NCBI GenBank assembly: GCA_038501785.1
Contig: JBAMJR010000188.1
Span: 186,001-250,000, forward strand
Direction: 5' to 3'
DNA: 64,000 bases
Source of the DNA: Myoxocephalus aenaeus
Lineage: Eukaryota > Chordata > Actinopteri > Perciformes > Cottidae
A program made the position numbers and the translations under genes. Positions 9,620-21,464 of the stretch are shown piece after piece. The notes beneath the pieces were generated by a model. It saw only the letters and a program-made list of their open reading frames with translations, was not told where the DNA came from and made no database searches. Positions within the stretch are counted from its first letter, which is position 1; every line of letters starts with the position of its first letter.

Positions 9620-11640
9620 TGTCCCACCAGCACAGCCATATCAACGCAAATTAACTATATGTGTATATATAATATTGATTTATATTTTTATATCATTTTA
9701 CTATCATTAATGTTGTTATTGTATCATTATAATGACCCAGGTAGTGGATGTCATCTAATAATGACTTTACTGCATAAATATTGTGGCGACACCATAAACC
9801 ATCACTCTAAAATCCTCCTTGAATACCGCGTTCCCATCTTGTCTTGGTGATGTCACTGGTGATGTCACAGGCGCCGCTGTGCATCACGACCAGCGGCTGA
9901 CACGGTCATGTTCATTTCACCGGTGAGTGAGCAGACACCTGCACGACAGTGTGGCTGTACGAGAACGCGTGGACAAAAACAAGGTAGAACATGACATCAA
10001 AGTAAAAGGGAGCGTGGTTGTAGGCGCGGAACAGTATATATATAATGTGTGCCTGTAAAGATTTGATTCTTCCCGCCCTCCTCAGGCTGTCTTCCCCTTC
10101 TCATTTCTGCCCCGTTTTTTCCCACATTTTGGTCCCATTTTAAATTCCCAGCGTCAGTTGGAGCCGGCTGGTGGTTAACAGTTGTTTTGGCAAGAAGAAA
10201 AAACGAAATCCTTTGTGTGGGAATGACGGGATTATCTCTCACAATGCTGCGTCCATTATTAATCTGTCCTTGTGCCATCTTTGAGTGTGTTTGTGGAGGC
10301 TGTAGTAAAATCAAATCTATTTTTCCGTCAGTCTATTTTAACGAGCTACTGTTCAGGCTTCCAGGGGCCTGAAGTACAGATCTTTCGTCTGAAAACTTTG
10401 AACGTGTTTGTTCAGTTAGTTTCTTTGTCATATTTGGTTCCCAGCCCCCCCGGGGCTTCTTTTCCTAGACGATGGCGGTGCAGATGGGTGTAATCCCATG
10501 CTTAATCTGCCTAACCCTGTAGTCATAGTCTGGGTTTAACACCGCTCTGACTAAAAGACCCCCTCCCCCTGTCCGTCATTAGGTTAATGAGATCACTCAC
10601 ACGGCACCGCTCGTGCTAATTAAAAGAATACAACTCTCAACAGCCCCTTCACGAATGTTGTATTCATTCTGCCAAAACAAATAAATATGTTTTTCATCCC
10701 CATCTCAACCCTATGCCGCGTTAAATAAGTGATTCAGGGTATTCATCACCAAAATGCTGTGATACAGTCCATCATTCGGACCTCCTGTGGGAAGGAAGTG
10801 TCCTGGAAATGGGCAGTGTGTGATTTTATTTATTTATTTTTTAATGCGGCTGTATCATTTTACATATCCAGAGTGAGAACAGGGATTGTGGAGCGCCTGA
10901 CCAGTGTTCTTGATCTTTCTTTTGTGCTCTCCATTTTGCAGAGGGGTAATGCACCTATCCTGCAAGCAGTCCAGTTGCATTGCATTGCATTGTAATGGGT
11001 ATGTGGGAATGCTCCTAGTGTGGCAGTGATAAAGACATACCTTCTGGTGACAATTAACAGTTTTAGTGTGAACAGGCTCATTCACATTCATTATGAAGTC
11101 TACAGAGATTGACCTGCATTGTTACTCTCCATTGTGTCGTTTGGACCTGTCATGCTTGGCGGCACTCTGCTCAGTGCGTTGCTGTATTTGCTCAGGATAA
11201 CGTGAAGCTGTCCTTGGCGTGTGAGAGTCATGTTTGATCACTTGGACCCTGAGCAAATAAAGTGTGGAACAACGCAACGTTAACACCTTCTTAAAGCCTC
11301 TTTCCTGATCTGTAGCATTAACTGAACTAGCTAGCGTTAGCTAAACTAGCTGGTGTTAGCTAACGTAATTTCAATTTTTTGCTACGTTATACAAGTTTCT
11401 ACTCCCCTACATCAGAGGCAAATAATGTACTTTTCATTTTTTTTATCATTAGTTAGTTGTTTCTTTGCATATTCAGATTAACCAAAAATATATAATCAAT
11501 TAATATATTATGGTATTTGTCCCCAGAGAGAACATTCACAAGCAGCCTGTAAAGTATTATTTTAAGATAAATATGACTAAATTAGAAGTGTGCAGTACAT
11601 TTAGGAGTCCCGGTTTGGGGTTTTTGAAAATATGGTCACT
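9620..11640. other. tanc2 intron 1, no gene recognised
   Basis: Mostly unique sequence in the presumed first intron. I see no coding exon and no repeat with both ends. Confidence 0.5.
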
Positions 11641-11649
11641 CGACATAAT

Positions 11650-11720
11650 ATAAGAGATAAAATAATCCTTTATTAGTCCCGCAATGGGGAAATTGCAGGA
11701 TTACAGCAGCCTTGTAAGAA
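11650..11720 (-). repeat. LINE 3'-tail-like segment
   Basis: The phrase ctttattagtcccgcaatgg and the following aaattgcagg, read on the minus strand, match the tail of a fish non-LTR element (aatttccccattg...aataaagg). Confidence 0.35.
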
Positions 11721-12199
11721 AAAATCAAGTAATATAAATAACGGTAATAAAAAAACAGTAAAGAAGAATAATACAGTAGCAATTTTAAATTAAATATACA
11801 GACGGAATAAAAAGTATATAAAAGTACTTAAATGTATTTATATTACACCAAATGAGTGCAATCAAAGTGCCCACAGTTAGTCAAGTGTCCAAGGTGATTA
11901 AAGTGCAGTGTAGTATAGCCCAGTATGCTAAAGCTAGCGGTCGAGACCAGTTGAGTATCGACAAAGGGCTAACGCTAGTAGTACAACACCTTTTCACGGA
12001 AGTTGGTTAAATAGTTAAGGCAACAAAACACGGGATTGGGTTTTGGAAAACTGTCACAAACGTCAAATGTAGGCAACAAAACCATAATCGTAAAACCACA
12101 ACGCGGCATCGAACACCGGTCGCATGGTTTGTAGGACCCATCTTCCCTTCCGCCCACCATCAGTGTAGTTAGCAATAGCTGGTAAAGAAGGCCAGCAGC

Positions 12200-12440
12200 G
12201 TGCTGGAGTCCACTGAATGCGGTGGAGGTGGTGGGAGACGGATGGAAAAGCTCTCATCACTGATGAACAACACCTCCCACCCCACGCAGGACACTCTGGC
12301 AGCTCTGCACAGCCCCTTCAGCCACCGGCTGATTCATCCCCGGTGTGTGAAGGAGAGGAAGTCCTTCCTTCCTGCTGCTGTCAGGCTGCACAACCAACTG
12401 AGACCACAAATATTGCACTTCAACCTGTGCAATATTAAAA
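12200..12440 (+). mobile_element. Non-LTR retrotransposon ORF2 3'-end fragment
   Basis: The frame at 12200 reads LAALHSPFSHRLIHPRC and then KERKSFLPAAVRLHNQL. This is the characteristic C-terminal segment after the reverse transcriptase of fish LINEs (hydrophobic pattern, SFLPAAVRLHN), followed by a short AT-rich tail and a GT run. It is 5'-truncated and dead. Confidence 0.55.
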
Positions 12441-12901
12441 TCAATACACTGTTCATAATAATGGTTATATTATTATGTGTGTGTGTGTGTGTGTGTGTGT
12501 AACATTCAGTATTGTAGATTTAACTGTTTTCTACCATTTATTATTTATACGACAATCTTTGGACAATCAGAGCTTAGCAGCAGCGTGTCTTGTCCAACTG
12601 TGCATTGTACCATTAGCTTACATTAAATTAGCATTAGCTCGGCAGCTATCAACAGGATCAAATAAGATCTTCAATTTTGATTGTCAGGCGTGACTAACCA
12701 GATTCCCGTCATCATGACCACATGTACACAACTATGTACCATTTACCACCAAGTATAAAGTTATGAAAATGTCATTCTAAGTATAGTATCAGAGTAAAGT
12801 AGCTATTATCACACACAAATAAATGTATCCATGTGCTTTAGTGGCCCTTTTGTTTACTGAAGAGAAACTAAAATGTCCAGAACAATATGTCTAAAAATGT
12901 A

Positions 12902-13197
12902 CCGTACATTTCGGGCTACAAGCCGCTCCTACGGCTGATCAGTGTCCCCGCTGTAGCTAGTAGCAATGCTAGCTAGCGCTTCTGCTGCTACCGCCCGCTG
13001 CTGCTGCTACTGCCCGCGTCCCCTCTGCCCAAGTCGGGTGTCGAGCCTGGTCCCGCTACCTTCGGTGGTTTTCAGGGAGCTAGCGGAAGTTAGCGGGGAA
13101 GTGACGGAGCGCTAGCAGGAGCCCCAGCTGGCTACAGCGGGGAGCTAACAGGGACACTGACCGAAGGTAGTAGCGGCTTATAACCCGAAATTTACGG
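12902..13197. mobile_element. MITE copy 1 (TA-flanked, mariner-like)
   Basis: Flanked by TA (12900-12901 and 13198-13199), with inverted ends CCGTACATTTCGGG and cccgaaatttacgg. The interior is GC-rich and itself an imperfect palindrome (tgtccccgctgtagc versus gctacagcggggagc). It aligns along its whole length with 52382-52657 and with the fragment at 29793. TA flanks suggest a Tc1/mariner-type origin. No ORF is present. Confidence 0.75.
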
Positions 13198-13595
13198 TAT
13201 TCTCACGTCATTCTCATTATTACGTTGCAGACAGTAGTGACCCCACTAGAAAAGTACCACTGGGCCCATTTGACCCACCTATGCTGGCTAACACTGTGCT
13301 TTGTTCTGAGGCAGCAGTTTCCACTCGCAGCCTGTTGGGGCCGCCGAAGTGAGTCGGCCTCACGAAGGCTTCACCCGACTACAAAGAGTGTAACAGTGCA
13401 ACAAGTTTACAGCATGAAGAAAGGGGTAAAGGTTGATCACATCAGCTGGTCCTTTTGTTTTTGAAGTTTTTTTGTTTGTTTTTTCCACGCGCACACACAC
13501 TCTTCCTTCCTGTATGTGGGCAAGCTGAGGGAGTCCTGAGCGATTACAGGAAGCCAGCGTTAGCTTCTCTGGGGAAGAGAGATAAGAGTCTGGCA

Positions 13596-13597
<2 letters not shown>

Positions 13598-13636
<39 letters not shown>
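13598..13636 (+). repeat. GT microsatellite
   Basis: Pure GT run. Smaller CA/GT runs follow at 13726-13750 and 13874-13888. Confidence 0.9.
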
Positions 13637-13637
<1 letters not shown>

Positions 13638-14375
13638 ATTCAGCTGAAAGCAAGGCCATCTGCACTCAGCTATTGCTAATAACAAACACACGTACAGTCA
13701 CACAACCAAGCCTATAGTCAAACAAAGTGTGTGTGTGTGTGTGTGTGTGTGAGTGAGATAGCGGCCATTCCTCTGCTCATGATGGCAAGCGACAAACTAT
13801 TTGTGTGTGACGGGGGGCAAGCAGTGCGTCTCCCAGCATGCCTTCCTAGTGTTTCAACTAGTGAAAGTTGAAACACACACACACACCCACCCCGATTATA
13901 GATATTTACTTGGGGAGCAGGTGGAACGGGTAGTATCATTTGCATTTAATTTGCATGTTGTTCATGTCTAGAAGTAGCAAGTTAGTACTGTAGTTCTAGT
14001 CATCCTAGCTACACACCAGCTTCAGCACGACTAAGGTGCTGATCCCACCGAGACGCGTCGCCACAGGTGCAACCGCTTAAACAAAAGAAAACACCTTGGC
14101 GAACCAGGTGAAGGTACAATGGCTCTCACAGCCACGACAGCCGACCAGCTGGCCGGCCCTACCACATCTCTCCGGTAAGTGGTAAAGTAGCAAAGCCCGC
14201 CTCTCACTTGATGTGATTGGCTGCCTGGGCCAAGCCACTTTGCGACCGGCGCTAAAGAGTGGAGGATAATTAGCCGCAAGAAGATCTAGGTGCGATCGGG
14301 GCCTGAAGGTGGAGATGCATCCAAATCCGCTGACGTATGTAAAGTGGACGGATCACATTCATTTTCTATGTAGAG

Positions 14376-14410
14376 CGTATCCATCGTGCATGAGTTGCAC
14401 GATGGATACG
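14376..14410. repeat. Perfect 15-bp inverted repeat (hairpin)
   Basis: Arms cgtatccatcgtgca (14376-14390) and tgcacgatggatacg (14396-14410) around tgagt. It probably marks the centre of a palindromic element, as flanking gacggatcacatt and ttgacggacc phrases are weakly mirrored. Confidence 0.85.
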
Positions 14411-14847
14411 GCGAGTTGACGGACCATTCGCCGCATGTGATTTAGCATAATCAAACGTCAGGTCAAATAAATCAATAGTCTGTCATTGCTTATTTCTCGC
14501 CTCAAATGTATTCTGAAACGTGTTTTAATGTACTGTTCGGCTATAAAATACAAACGTTCACCATCCACCTGCCGGAGCAAGCCCGACCGTGTTGGGTTCT
14601 GTCGTGTATTTCGTGTTTGGATTTCCACCATAAGAGTCTACGGCCATTAGCGGTTTTGTGAGGCCTCACTGAAGAGTTTTACTCTCCGCGCTATTTGACT
14701 TTTACATAAAATTCTTCAACAGATATTCAACAAACTTGTTTTGAGTGATGGAATTACTGTTTTTAAGGTCGTGGAAATGAGTAAATTTTATGACATTAGT
14801 ATAAAAAAAAGTATTTAGGGGTGTGCGCTTGTGGAAATAAAATGGAG

Positions 14848-15291
14848 CCCAGGTGGCAACCTCCAGTGCTGACGAGTGAAGCCGATACGGAAATGTCTTC
14901 ACACTTGCATTCTCTCTACTGACCATCAGGGGGTGACTCCTCTGGTTGTATAGAAGTCTATATAAATGACTCTACTTCTCTCTTGATTTATTCCCTCAGT
15001 AAACATTGTAAACATGAGTTTGTCTCAATCTCTAGTTTCAAGTCTTCTTCAATACAGCATGATGTTCATTTAGTACATTATGGTCATTTAGAGTCAAACA
15101 GACCATAAAGCAGGGGACGCTTTAGGGCGGGGCTACAAGGTGATTGACAGGTCGCTACCAGAGTCGTATATGGCGTCTCCACGTCACTCCTCCGCATTCA
15201 AAATATGGTAACTTTTGTTCATTGGTTGCAAAAAAAACATGGCGACGGCCGTAATCCAAGATGGCGACGACTTCTATATACAGTCTATGAT
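14848..15291 (+). repeat. Dispersed repeat family A, copy 1
   Basis: A fairly complete copy: caggtggcaacct ... attctctctactgaccatca ... gactcctctggttgtatag ... ccctcagtaaacattgtaaa ... cagcatgatgttcattt ... ggggctacaaggtgattgac ... ttctatatacagtctatg. The same order recurs at 23443, 41493, 44362, 47712 and 54487. It has no ORF. The family is unnamed here but is common in percomorph fish. Confidence 0.85.
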
Positions 15292-16097
15292 GGAGCCACT
15301 ATGTCCATGAATGTGCTAGCAGGACAGCAGTTGTACCTTTTGTTTGGGTTGTAACACGTCTCGCTCACTTCTGAAAAATACAAATTTTAAGACACACTGC
15401 CGAAAGAGTGTCAAATTAATACTGTGTAGTTTGAAGATACAAAGGTTTAGTTTTTTGTTTTTGTTTTTTTTGCATCATCAGGTAGTTAAGTAAACACAGG
15501 ATGTGGGATTCAGCCAAACTTCCTATCCTGTATCCTTCATGCTGTTAGAGTGTGTTAACGACATAAAAAGTTAGAGGTCAGATGGAGCAGTAACTGATGA
15601 CAGATGGTGTGTGTGTGTGTCGAGGGCGAGTCATGCAAACACCACACTGACTATCTCTCCATGAAGGAGCTTCTCACCATGTCGGCGCTGAGTCACGTTT
15701 ACCGGCTGCAGGCCGCCGTGAGTCAGAGTCGTCATCGTTTCCCACATCCCTTTTTAATTCTGGGTTTTTGAGGATTTGTTGTTTCCTGTGTTTGGGGTCA
15801 TGTTTTCAAATGCGTTTATTTATTTCCCCCCGTTTTTGCTCAGCAGATGTTTTTTATATAGAATGTAAAACTTGAGCGATTTTAAAAGAAAGAGAGACAT
15901 GGACGTCATAAAGAAATATACAGATGTGAAATGATCCCCCGAAAGCATCTTTCAGCTCCATGGGCCTCATTCACAAACGCATGTATTTTATTTATTTATT
16001 TATTTATTTATTTATTTTGCACAATTCAAACAATACAATACAAACATAACAGAGATAAATGAATATCACTGCAGGAAGATCCAAAAAAGAAAGAAAG

Positions 16098-16100
<3 letters not shown>

Positions 16101-16153
<53 letters not shown>
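16101..16153 (+). repeat. GT microsatellite
   Basis: Uninterrupted GT run of about 26 units. Confidence 0.95.
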
Positions 16154-16155
<2 letters not shown>

Positions 16156-18256
16156 AGAAAGTAAGCATGGCTTGTGTTTGTTAAGGCATGTTGGATTATA
16201 CCGCTGCAGTATTCCCTAAGCAACGGTGATGCTATGAGTCCCCATGAGGGAAACAATATAAATGTAGATATAACAGCTAAAACAAGACAAACTAATACAT
16301 AAAAAAACTCTTACAAAACAGCCATTAAACTTTTTCTTTTAGGCAATTTTTTTAACGATTTAAAGAGGGACATTTTTTGTTAGGTGGGAAAAGTCATTCC
16401 ATAATTTGGTTTGTGTTCGAAGGTTTTGTGCAAAAACCTGGGATTCATCAATATTTCCCCCCAGGTTTTTGTTGTCTTACTCTGCAAACAGAATTGAGGG
16501 CTGCGTCAAACCGGCCGGCTCTCTGTAAACACACAGCGTTTCACTAAATGCATCCCGTTAATAAAGGAGTGTGCAGGTTTTGTTTGACAAAAACATGTTG
16601 TGAATTTTAGAAATGAGTGGATTTACCTTCTTATATTTAAAATTAATCTTGATATTTTTTGACTTTTGAACGCTCTGGTGTGTTTGGGAAACGTTTGGAT
16701 CTCACGAGTCTGTAACAACGCAGCCGCCTCTGAAATGTGACTCTACGAATAATATAATACTCATAATTACGGTGCTTTTATCTGCAACTGCAGAAATACA
16801 GAATGAATAAACGCAGCCTCTCGTTATCTCTGGAGACAAAAGCTGCACGGCATTCAAACGCTGAATGAATTTGAATGACAACGTTATGAATGAAGCTTCA
16901 AGACATCCTGAACAGATGCGATACAATTCTGAAATAAATGACCTAAATAATCATAAATAATTATGGAGAGTCTCTCGTCTCAAGCTGACGGATCAGATGG
17001 TCCTCCTCCTGTTTACTTTTTTTATTCATGTAATCATCGTGTCTCACATGGAAACACTTCGTAAAAGTCTGTCCGTTCTGCCGTTCACCTCGGACACTAA
17101 AGTGTACATTTCTTTGGTAGTTGTGTTTTTTTAAAGGTTTGTTATTTAGGGGCCATGCTCCTCTTTTCTTTTCACATGGAGAAACGGGGCGTGGCGGGAT
17201 GCCGATTGCAAACCGTCTCCGTCGTAGTCGTCACTTGATATGAATCTTGTCGACGTTTCATTTCCGCCCCGTTTCTGTGGTAACGTCACGTTCTCACCCT
17301 CTTTTTTTTTTTCTTCTTCTTCTTTTTCTTCGACCGCTTCATATTTTCTGTTCGCTGTGACCCGTGTGACTGAGGAAGTGATTTCAAGACCTGGCGTTAC
17401 GGTCTGTAAATCGTCTCCATCGTTTCACTTGACCCCGCGCTGATGGAAGAAAAATAAAATCCATTTGCCAGTGACGACCTTCACTGCATATTACTGCAGC
17501 GACGAAGCCACGGCGTTTTAAACCAGCTGCTTAACGTAAAACCCTGATTCTCCAGTTCAGGGAAGGGATTGCTCTGACATCCAGTGATTACACTAATCTG
17601 TGTGTCACAGCAATCCTTTTCAATTTCAGGTGCAGTGTTTTTCTTTTTCAGATCATCAATTATCTTGTTATTTGAGTTTTTTTTATATTTGTTTTTGGGT
17701 AATTTAATTATATTAATCCTGAATTTAAGAAGTAATCTTTGGGATCTTCGAGCCCCTCCCCCCCACCGACCCAGAGCAGCGTGCTCTACTTCCCCGGCCT
17801 CCGTCTGATTCGTCTCCAGAGCATTTGCATAAAACTCTCCACACACATGGACACATGTCATATCAACGCACGCGCCGCTGCTCGGCCATGCGTGCCGGCC
17901 TCGATCCCATCATTCCCGCTGGCTCGTCATCGAGGATTAGCACACTGACACACATCCGAAAGAACGAGATGACATGAAATTCTGCTCATTCCTCGGTTTG
18001 TGCCCGGAATGAACGTTCGTCCCGCTAAATGAGGTCTGAGGCGACGTGTTTCTTCAAGGATTAGTGTAAAGATATGAAGGGTTGTTTACCAACAACTGTT
18101 GACTGACGGCGGAGTCTTATATAGTCGATCAGCTGGCGACACACTGTGTGTGGTTCATTTGATCTGTTCCACACACACACACACACAGACGTAGCATCTC
18201 GGCATTGCGGAGTCACCTTGCTTGAGTTTTCAAGGCACCTGATCTACTCTCTTGTG

Positions 18257-18292
<36 letters not shown>

Positions 18293-18442
18293 AACAACCG
18301 TGTGTGTGTGTGTCCACACCTGCCTGCGCAACCAGTGTTTTAAAACAACAAAAAAACTGAAGCAGAAACCTCCAACATGAGCTTAATGGTGTAAACTTTT
18401 ACGAGGGTACCATAGACGTACAAATTAGCCACGATTTGTGCT

Positions 18443-18500
18443 ATATATATATATATATATATATATAGCACAAATTATATATATATATATATATATATTT
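18443..18500. repeat. TA array with palindromic gtgcta/tagcac borders
   Basis: The first TA run is bounded by gtgcta and tagcac, so the whole forms a hairpin. A second TA run follows after acaaat. Confidence 0.8.
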
Positions 18501-19740
18501 ATTACTGTGATGCCATGAAAGTATAAAGAGAAAAAATTAATAAATGACATTGCAATTTTTCTTTCTGCGAGATGTATGCAATTGCAAGGAAAAACTATCT
18601 GAAAAAATTACAAGGATATTCTCCCTTAACTGGTAAACTACGTTAAGGCTTTTTAAAGTAGGTGAAATGCGTACATGTGGTTCACGTTGAGAGCAAAATG
18701 AAGAGGCCAGCTTATTAAAACTGAGCGTTTAGCCTCAAAGTTAGCAACAACTCAGAGTTGGGGCTCACTTAAGGTGGACTGACCTTTTTTTTTTTAAGGC
18801 GGAACAGCTATTCTCATGATACTAACGAGTCGCTCAGCTTTTTATGTTGTTGCCCCCCGTGATTTTAAAGTGACGTTAAAGTGAAAGGCATGAGCCCCAG
18901 GCCCAATCTCTGTGGGGTTGAGGGCGCAGCAGATGGTTGTTGTTTTAAAGTGGTTTATGTACATATTTCTGAATATAAATATTATGTGTTGTTATCGTAA
19001 TGACAATATCATGAAGTTATTTGGCAAAGAAGCCAAGTCTGCTCTCGGGCACCAGAACAGAGTAGCGGAGACGGAGTGCTGCAGTAATCACCGGCGGTCG
19101 ACAGAGGGGGACAGAGGTCAGTGGTTACCGATCCAACACCTGCTGGAGCCGGACGGATGTGTTTCAGCTCACCGCTGTTCACTTCACTACGGGGAGTTTG
19201 GAGAAATAAATTACATACAAATGCATACAGCTTTTGAAGAAGAAGAAGAAGAAGAAGAAGGCGAAGACGAAGACATCACAACAATCGAGAAACTGCTCAC
19301 CATAAGCTTGGTTGTGTGACTGTACAGTGTGTTTGTTATTAGCAATAGCTGAGTGCAGATGGCCTTTTTAGTTGAATCCACATACACACACACACATGAT
19401 TTTGTCACTGAGGATGGCATTGCATTTATTGATAACTGTAGAGAATGAACCTGAAACCAAATCTTTACCCTGAAATGTAGCGTTATGCTAACGTTAAACA
19501 GTAGCGTTATGCTAACGTTAAACAGTAGCCAGATAACATTTCTCCTCTGTTTGAAAAGGGAAACATTTTACTACTTGCTCTACCAAAAGGTGTGTGTGTG
19601 TTCTTCCTTTGTGAAGTAGAAACAAGGAAGTGTTTGTGTTATTTCAATCTGCCATCTGCTCGCTGCTCCAACCGATCGTTTTAAAATCCGCTCCGTGTGA
19701 CAGACAGCAGCGCAGGAACATCCGTGACTTCATGAAATCA

Positions 19741-19742
<2 letters not shown>

Positions 19743-19820
<78 letters not shown>
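19743..19820 (+). repeat. GT microsatellite
   Basis: Uninterrupted GT run of about 39 units. Confidence 0.95.
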
Positions 19821-19822
<2 letters not shown>

Positions 19823-20232
19823 ATATTCTGTATGACAGAAGGAAAAGGTTTAAAACTGGGGGTTAAATCAACTCTCTGTTGATGATGTAGTTGGTGTGAG
19901 AATCATTTGACACAAATATTAAAGTGTGTATCCGATGATCTTTAAACGAGACACACACACACACACAGAGGCAAACACCAGCAGCCGCGCCGCTTTATGT
20001 TCTAATACGCATACTCATTAATGCATCGCTTAGCAACGGCAGATGGTTGCCTAGCAACAACATCACCAGCCAGCGTGTTGGGTGTGTTCAAAAGTCACAC
20101 TAGTAAAAGGTGTGTGTGTGTGTGTGAATAATAATTCCTCTGCCAATCGGGAAAATTAAGCATTCTGCAGAGTCAGCTATTTAAGAGCAGAATAATCGTA
20201 AAGTATGGATTTAAATAAGCATGGACACACAC

Positions 20233-20233
<1 letters not shown>

Positions 20234-20295
<62 letters not shown>
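20234..20295 (+). repeat. CA microsatellite
   Basis: Uninterrupted CA run of about 31 units. Confidence 0.95.
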
Positions 20296-20296
<1 letters not shown>

Positions 20297-20593
20297 CTTC
20301 CTTTCACATGAAGGGTTTCTTCTGAAATTGAATGTGTTGTAACTGTTAAATTGTTCATTCTGAATGAATGAATATATAAATTTGGTGTCGAAGTAGCAGC
20401 AATTTACAGACAAAAAATATATAATAATATAAAAACAACAGGGATGAAAGATATATATGTATACAATAATAATAAAAATAATAGCTGGGATGAAAGATAT
20501 GTACAGCAAAAAACAGAGTATTAATTTAGGAATTAAATTAAACTTAAACAATAGAAGTGCAAAAATGCAAAGTATGTATGTGTATATGAAGTG

Positions 20594-20817
20594 TGTGATT
20601 CTGGTCACATGACATCTATGCTTCTGTCCATCCTGATAGAGGAGTCTTCCTCTGTTGCTCTCCCGAAGGCTTCTGGCCTTTTCCCTCACTGTTAAAGGTT
20701 TTTTTGGGGGTTTTCTTTTGTTTTTTTGTTTTTCCTGAACCGATGTGAGGTCCCGGGAGCCCTCTGAGGAAAATGTGTGATTCTGAGCTATACAAAATAA
20801 ATGTAATTTAAATAATG
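20594..20817 (+). mobile_element. L2/Maui-type LINE 3' tail
   Basis: Carries the recognisable fish L2/Maui 3'UTR order: cacatgacatctatgcttct ... tcttcctctgttgctctc ... gttttt-rich tract ... cgatgtgaggtcccggga ... ccctctgagg ... gattctgagctatacaaaat plus an AT-rich end. No ORF remains. A sister copy is at 45538-45792. Confidence 0.7.
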
Positions 20818-21365
20818 TCTTGGTATCATTAAGGCCACTGGTTTAAACCAAACTTATGTCCTGCTGACACGAGAAATCGTCAAATTTGGGAAGCGACAAC
20901 ATTTAGACGTGTGCAGTTAGAAAGAAGTGATCAATTTACCAGAACCCCCGTTGCCCCACTACTCATAGCGGCTCGAAGCTCAAGGCCACATTAGAAGCTA
21001 CCAGCATAACACACCTGAGTCTCCGACCGGACTATCAGTCCAGGGAAGGTGCCAGGTTTCTGACGCCAAGAATGCATGGCGTTAAAAAACACAACAAGAA
21101 GATATCTCTGGTTCCGCTGCGTCAAGTCTAAGGACCAAGCTGGGAAAACTCCACCAAGACATTACATCTTAGTTAAATCACCAATACCAGGAGGAGGGCA
21201 AACCGGTGCGGCAGCAAACAGCTTTGCCATGGGGGAGTCGGCAGTAGTAGTGTGCTAATGCTATCGTGGCACCTGTATGTATGTATGTATGTATGAATAT
21301 GATTGTTTACATTCCAGCTGATTAGTAATGACCAATCCATTTTAATATTTCTCTCTCTCCCCCAG

Positions 21366-21464
21366 GGTGTGTGACAGTGTGTGTTTGTGACTTGTCGTCG
21401 TGAGCAAACATGTTCCGAAACAGCCTGAAGATGTTGCTGGGAGGCAAAACCCGCAAGAACAATG
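21366..21464 (+). CDS. tanc2: tanc2 exon with start codon (coding 21410-21464)
   Basis: The acceptor tctcccccag precedes 44 nt of 5'UTR. ATG at 21410 in context aaacATGt encodes MFRNSLKMLLGGKTRKNN (residues 1-19). Donor at 21465 is gtcagt, phase 1. The start is chosen because it matches the TANC2 N-terminus. Confidence 0.88.

Larger units (their letters stand above)
13200..14847. other. tanc2 intron 1, no gene recognised
   Basis: Apart from CA/GT runs, this holds a perfect hairpin at 14376-14410 (15-bp arms, 5-nt loop). No coding exon is supported. Confidence 0.5.
15292..21365. other. tanc2 intron 1, distal part
   Basis: No coding exon is supported. Contents seen: GT run 16101-16153, CA runs near 18170 and 18262, a TA array near 18443-18500, GT run 19743-19820, CA run 20234-20295, and a LINE tail at 20594-20817. 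The stretch 16500-18060 is largely repeat-free and would be the place to look for conserved intronic enhancers. Confidence 0.6.

Noticed and set aside
9142..9850. Long ORFs of IYIYIY and CVCVCV type here and around 43767-43976, 19630-19866, 20177-20689 and 28833-29285
   Set aside because: They are translations of TA or GT/CA microsatellites, open because the repeat has no stop codon. No other coding evidence.
15661..15708. Exon-like block MKELLTMSALSHVYRLQ with a gtgagt donor in tanc2 intron 1
   Set aside because: No acceptor precedes it and its phase does not suit exon 1 or 2. It is short and unmatched to TANC proteins. It could be checked in RNA-seq.
18912..19319. 135-residue ORF with an acidic end
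   Set aside because: Low-complexity GAA repeat at the 3' end, no recognisable domain, no splice or promoter context.
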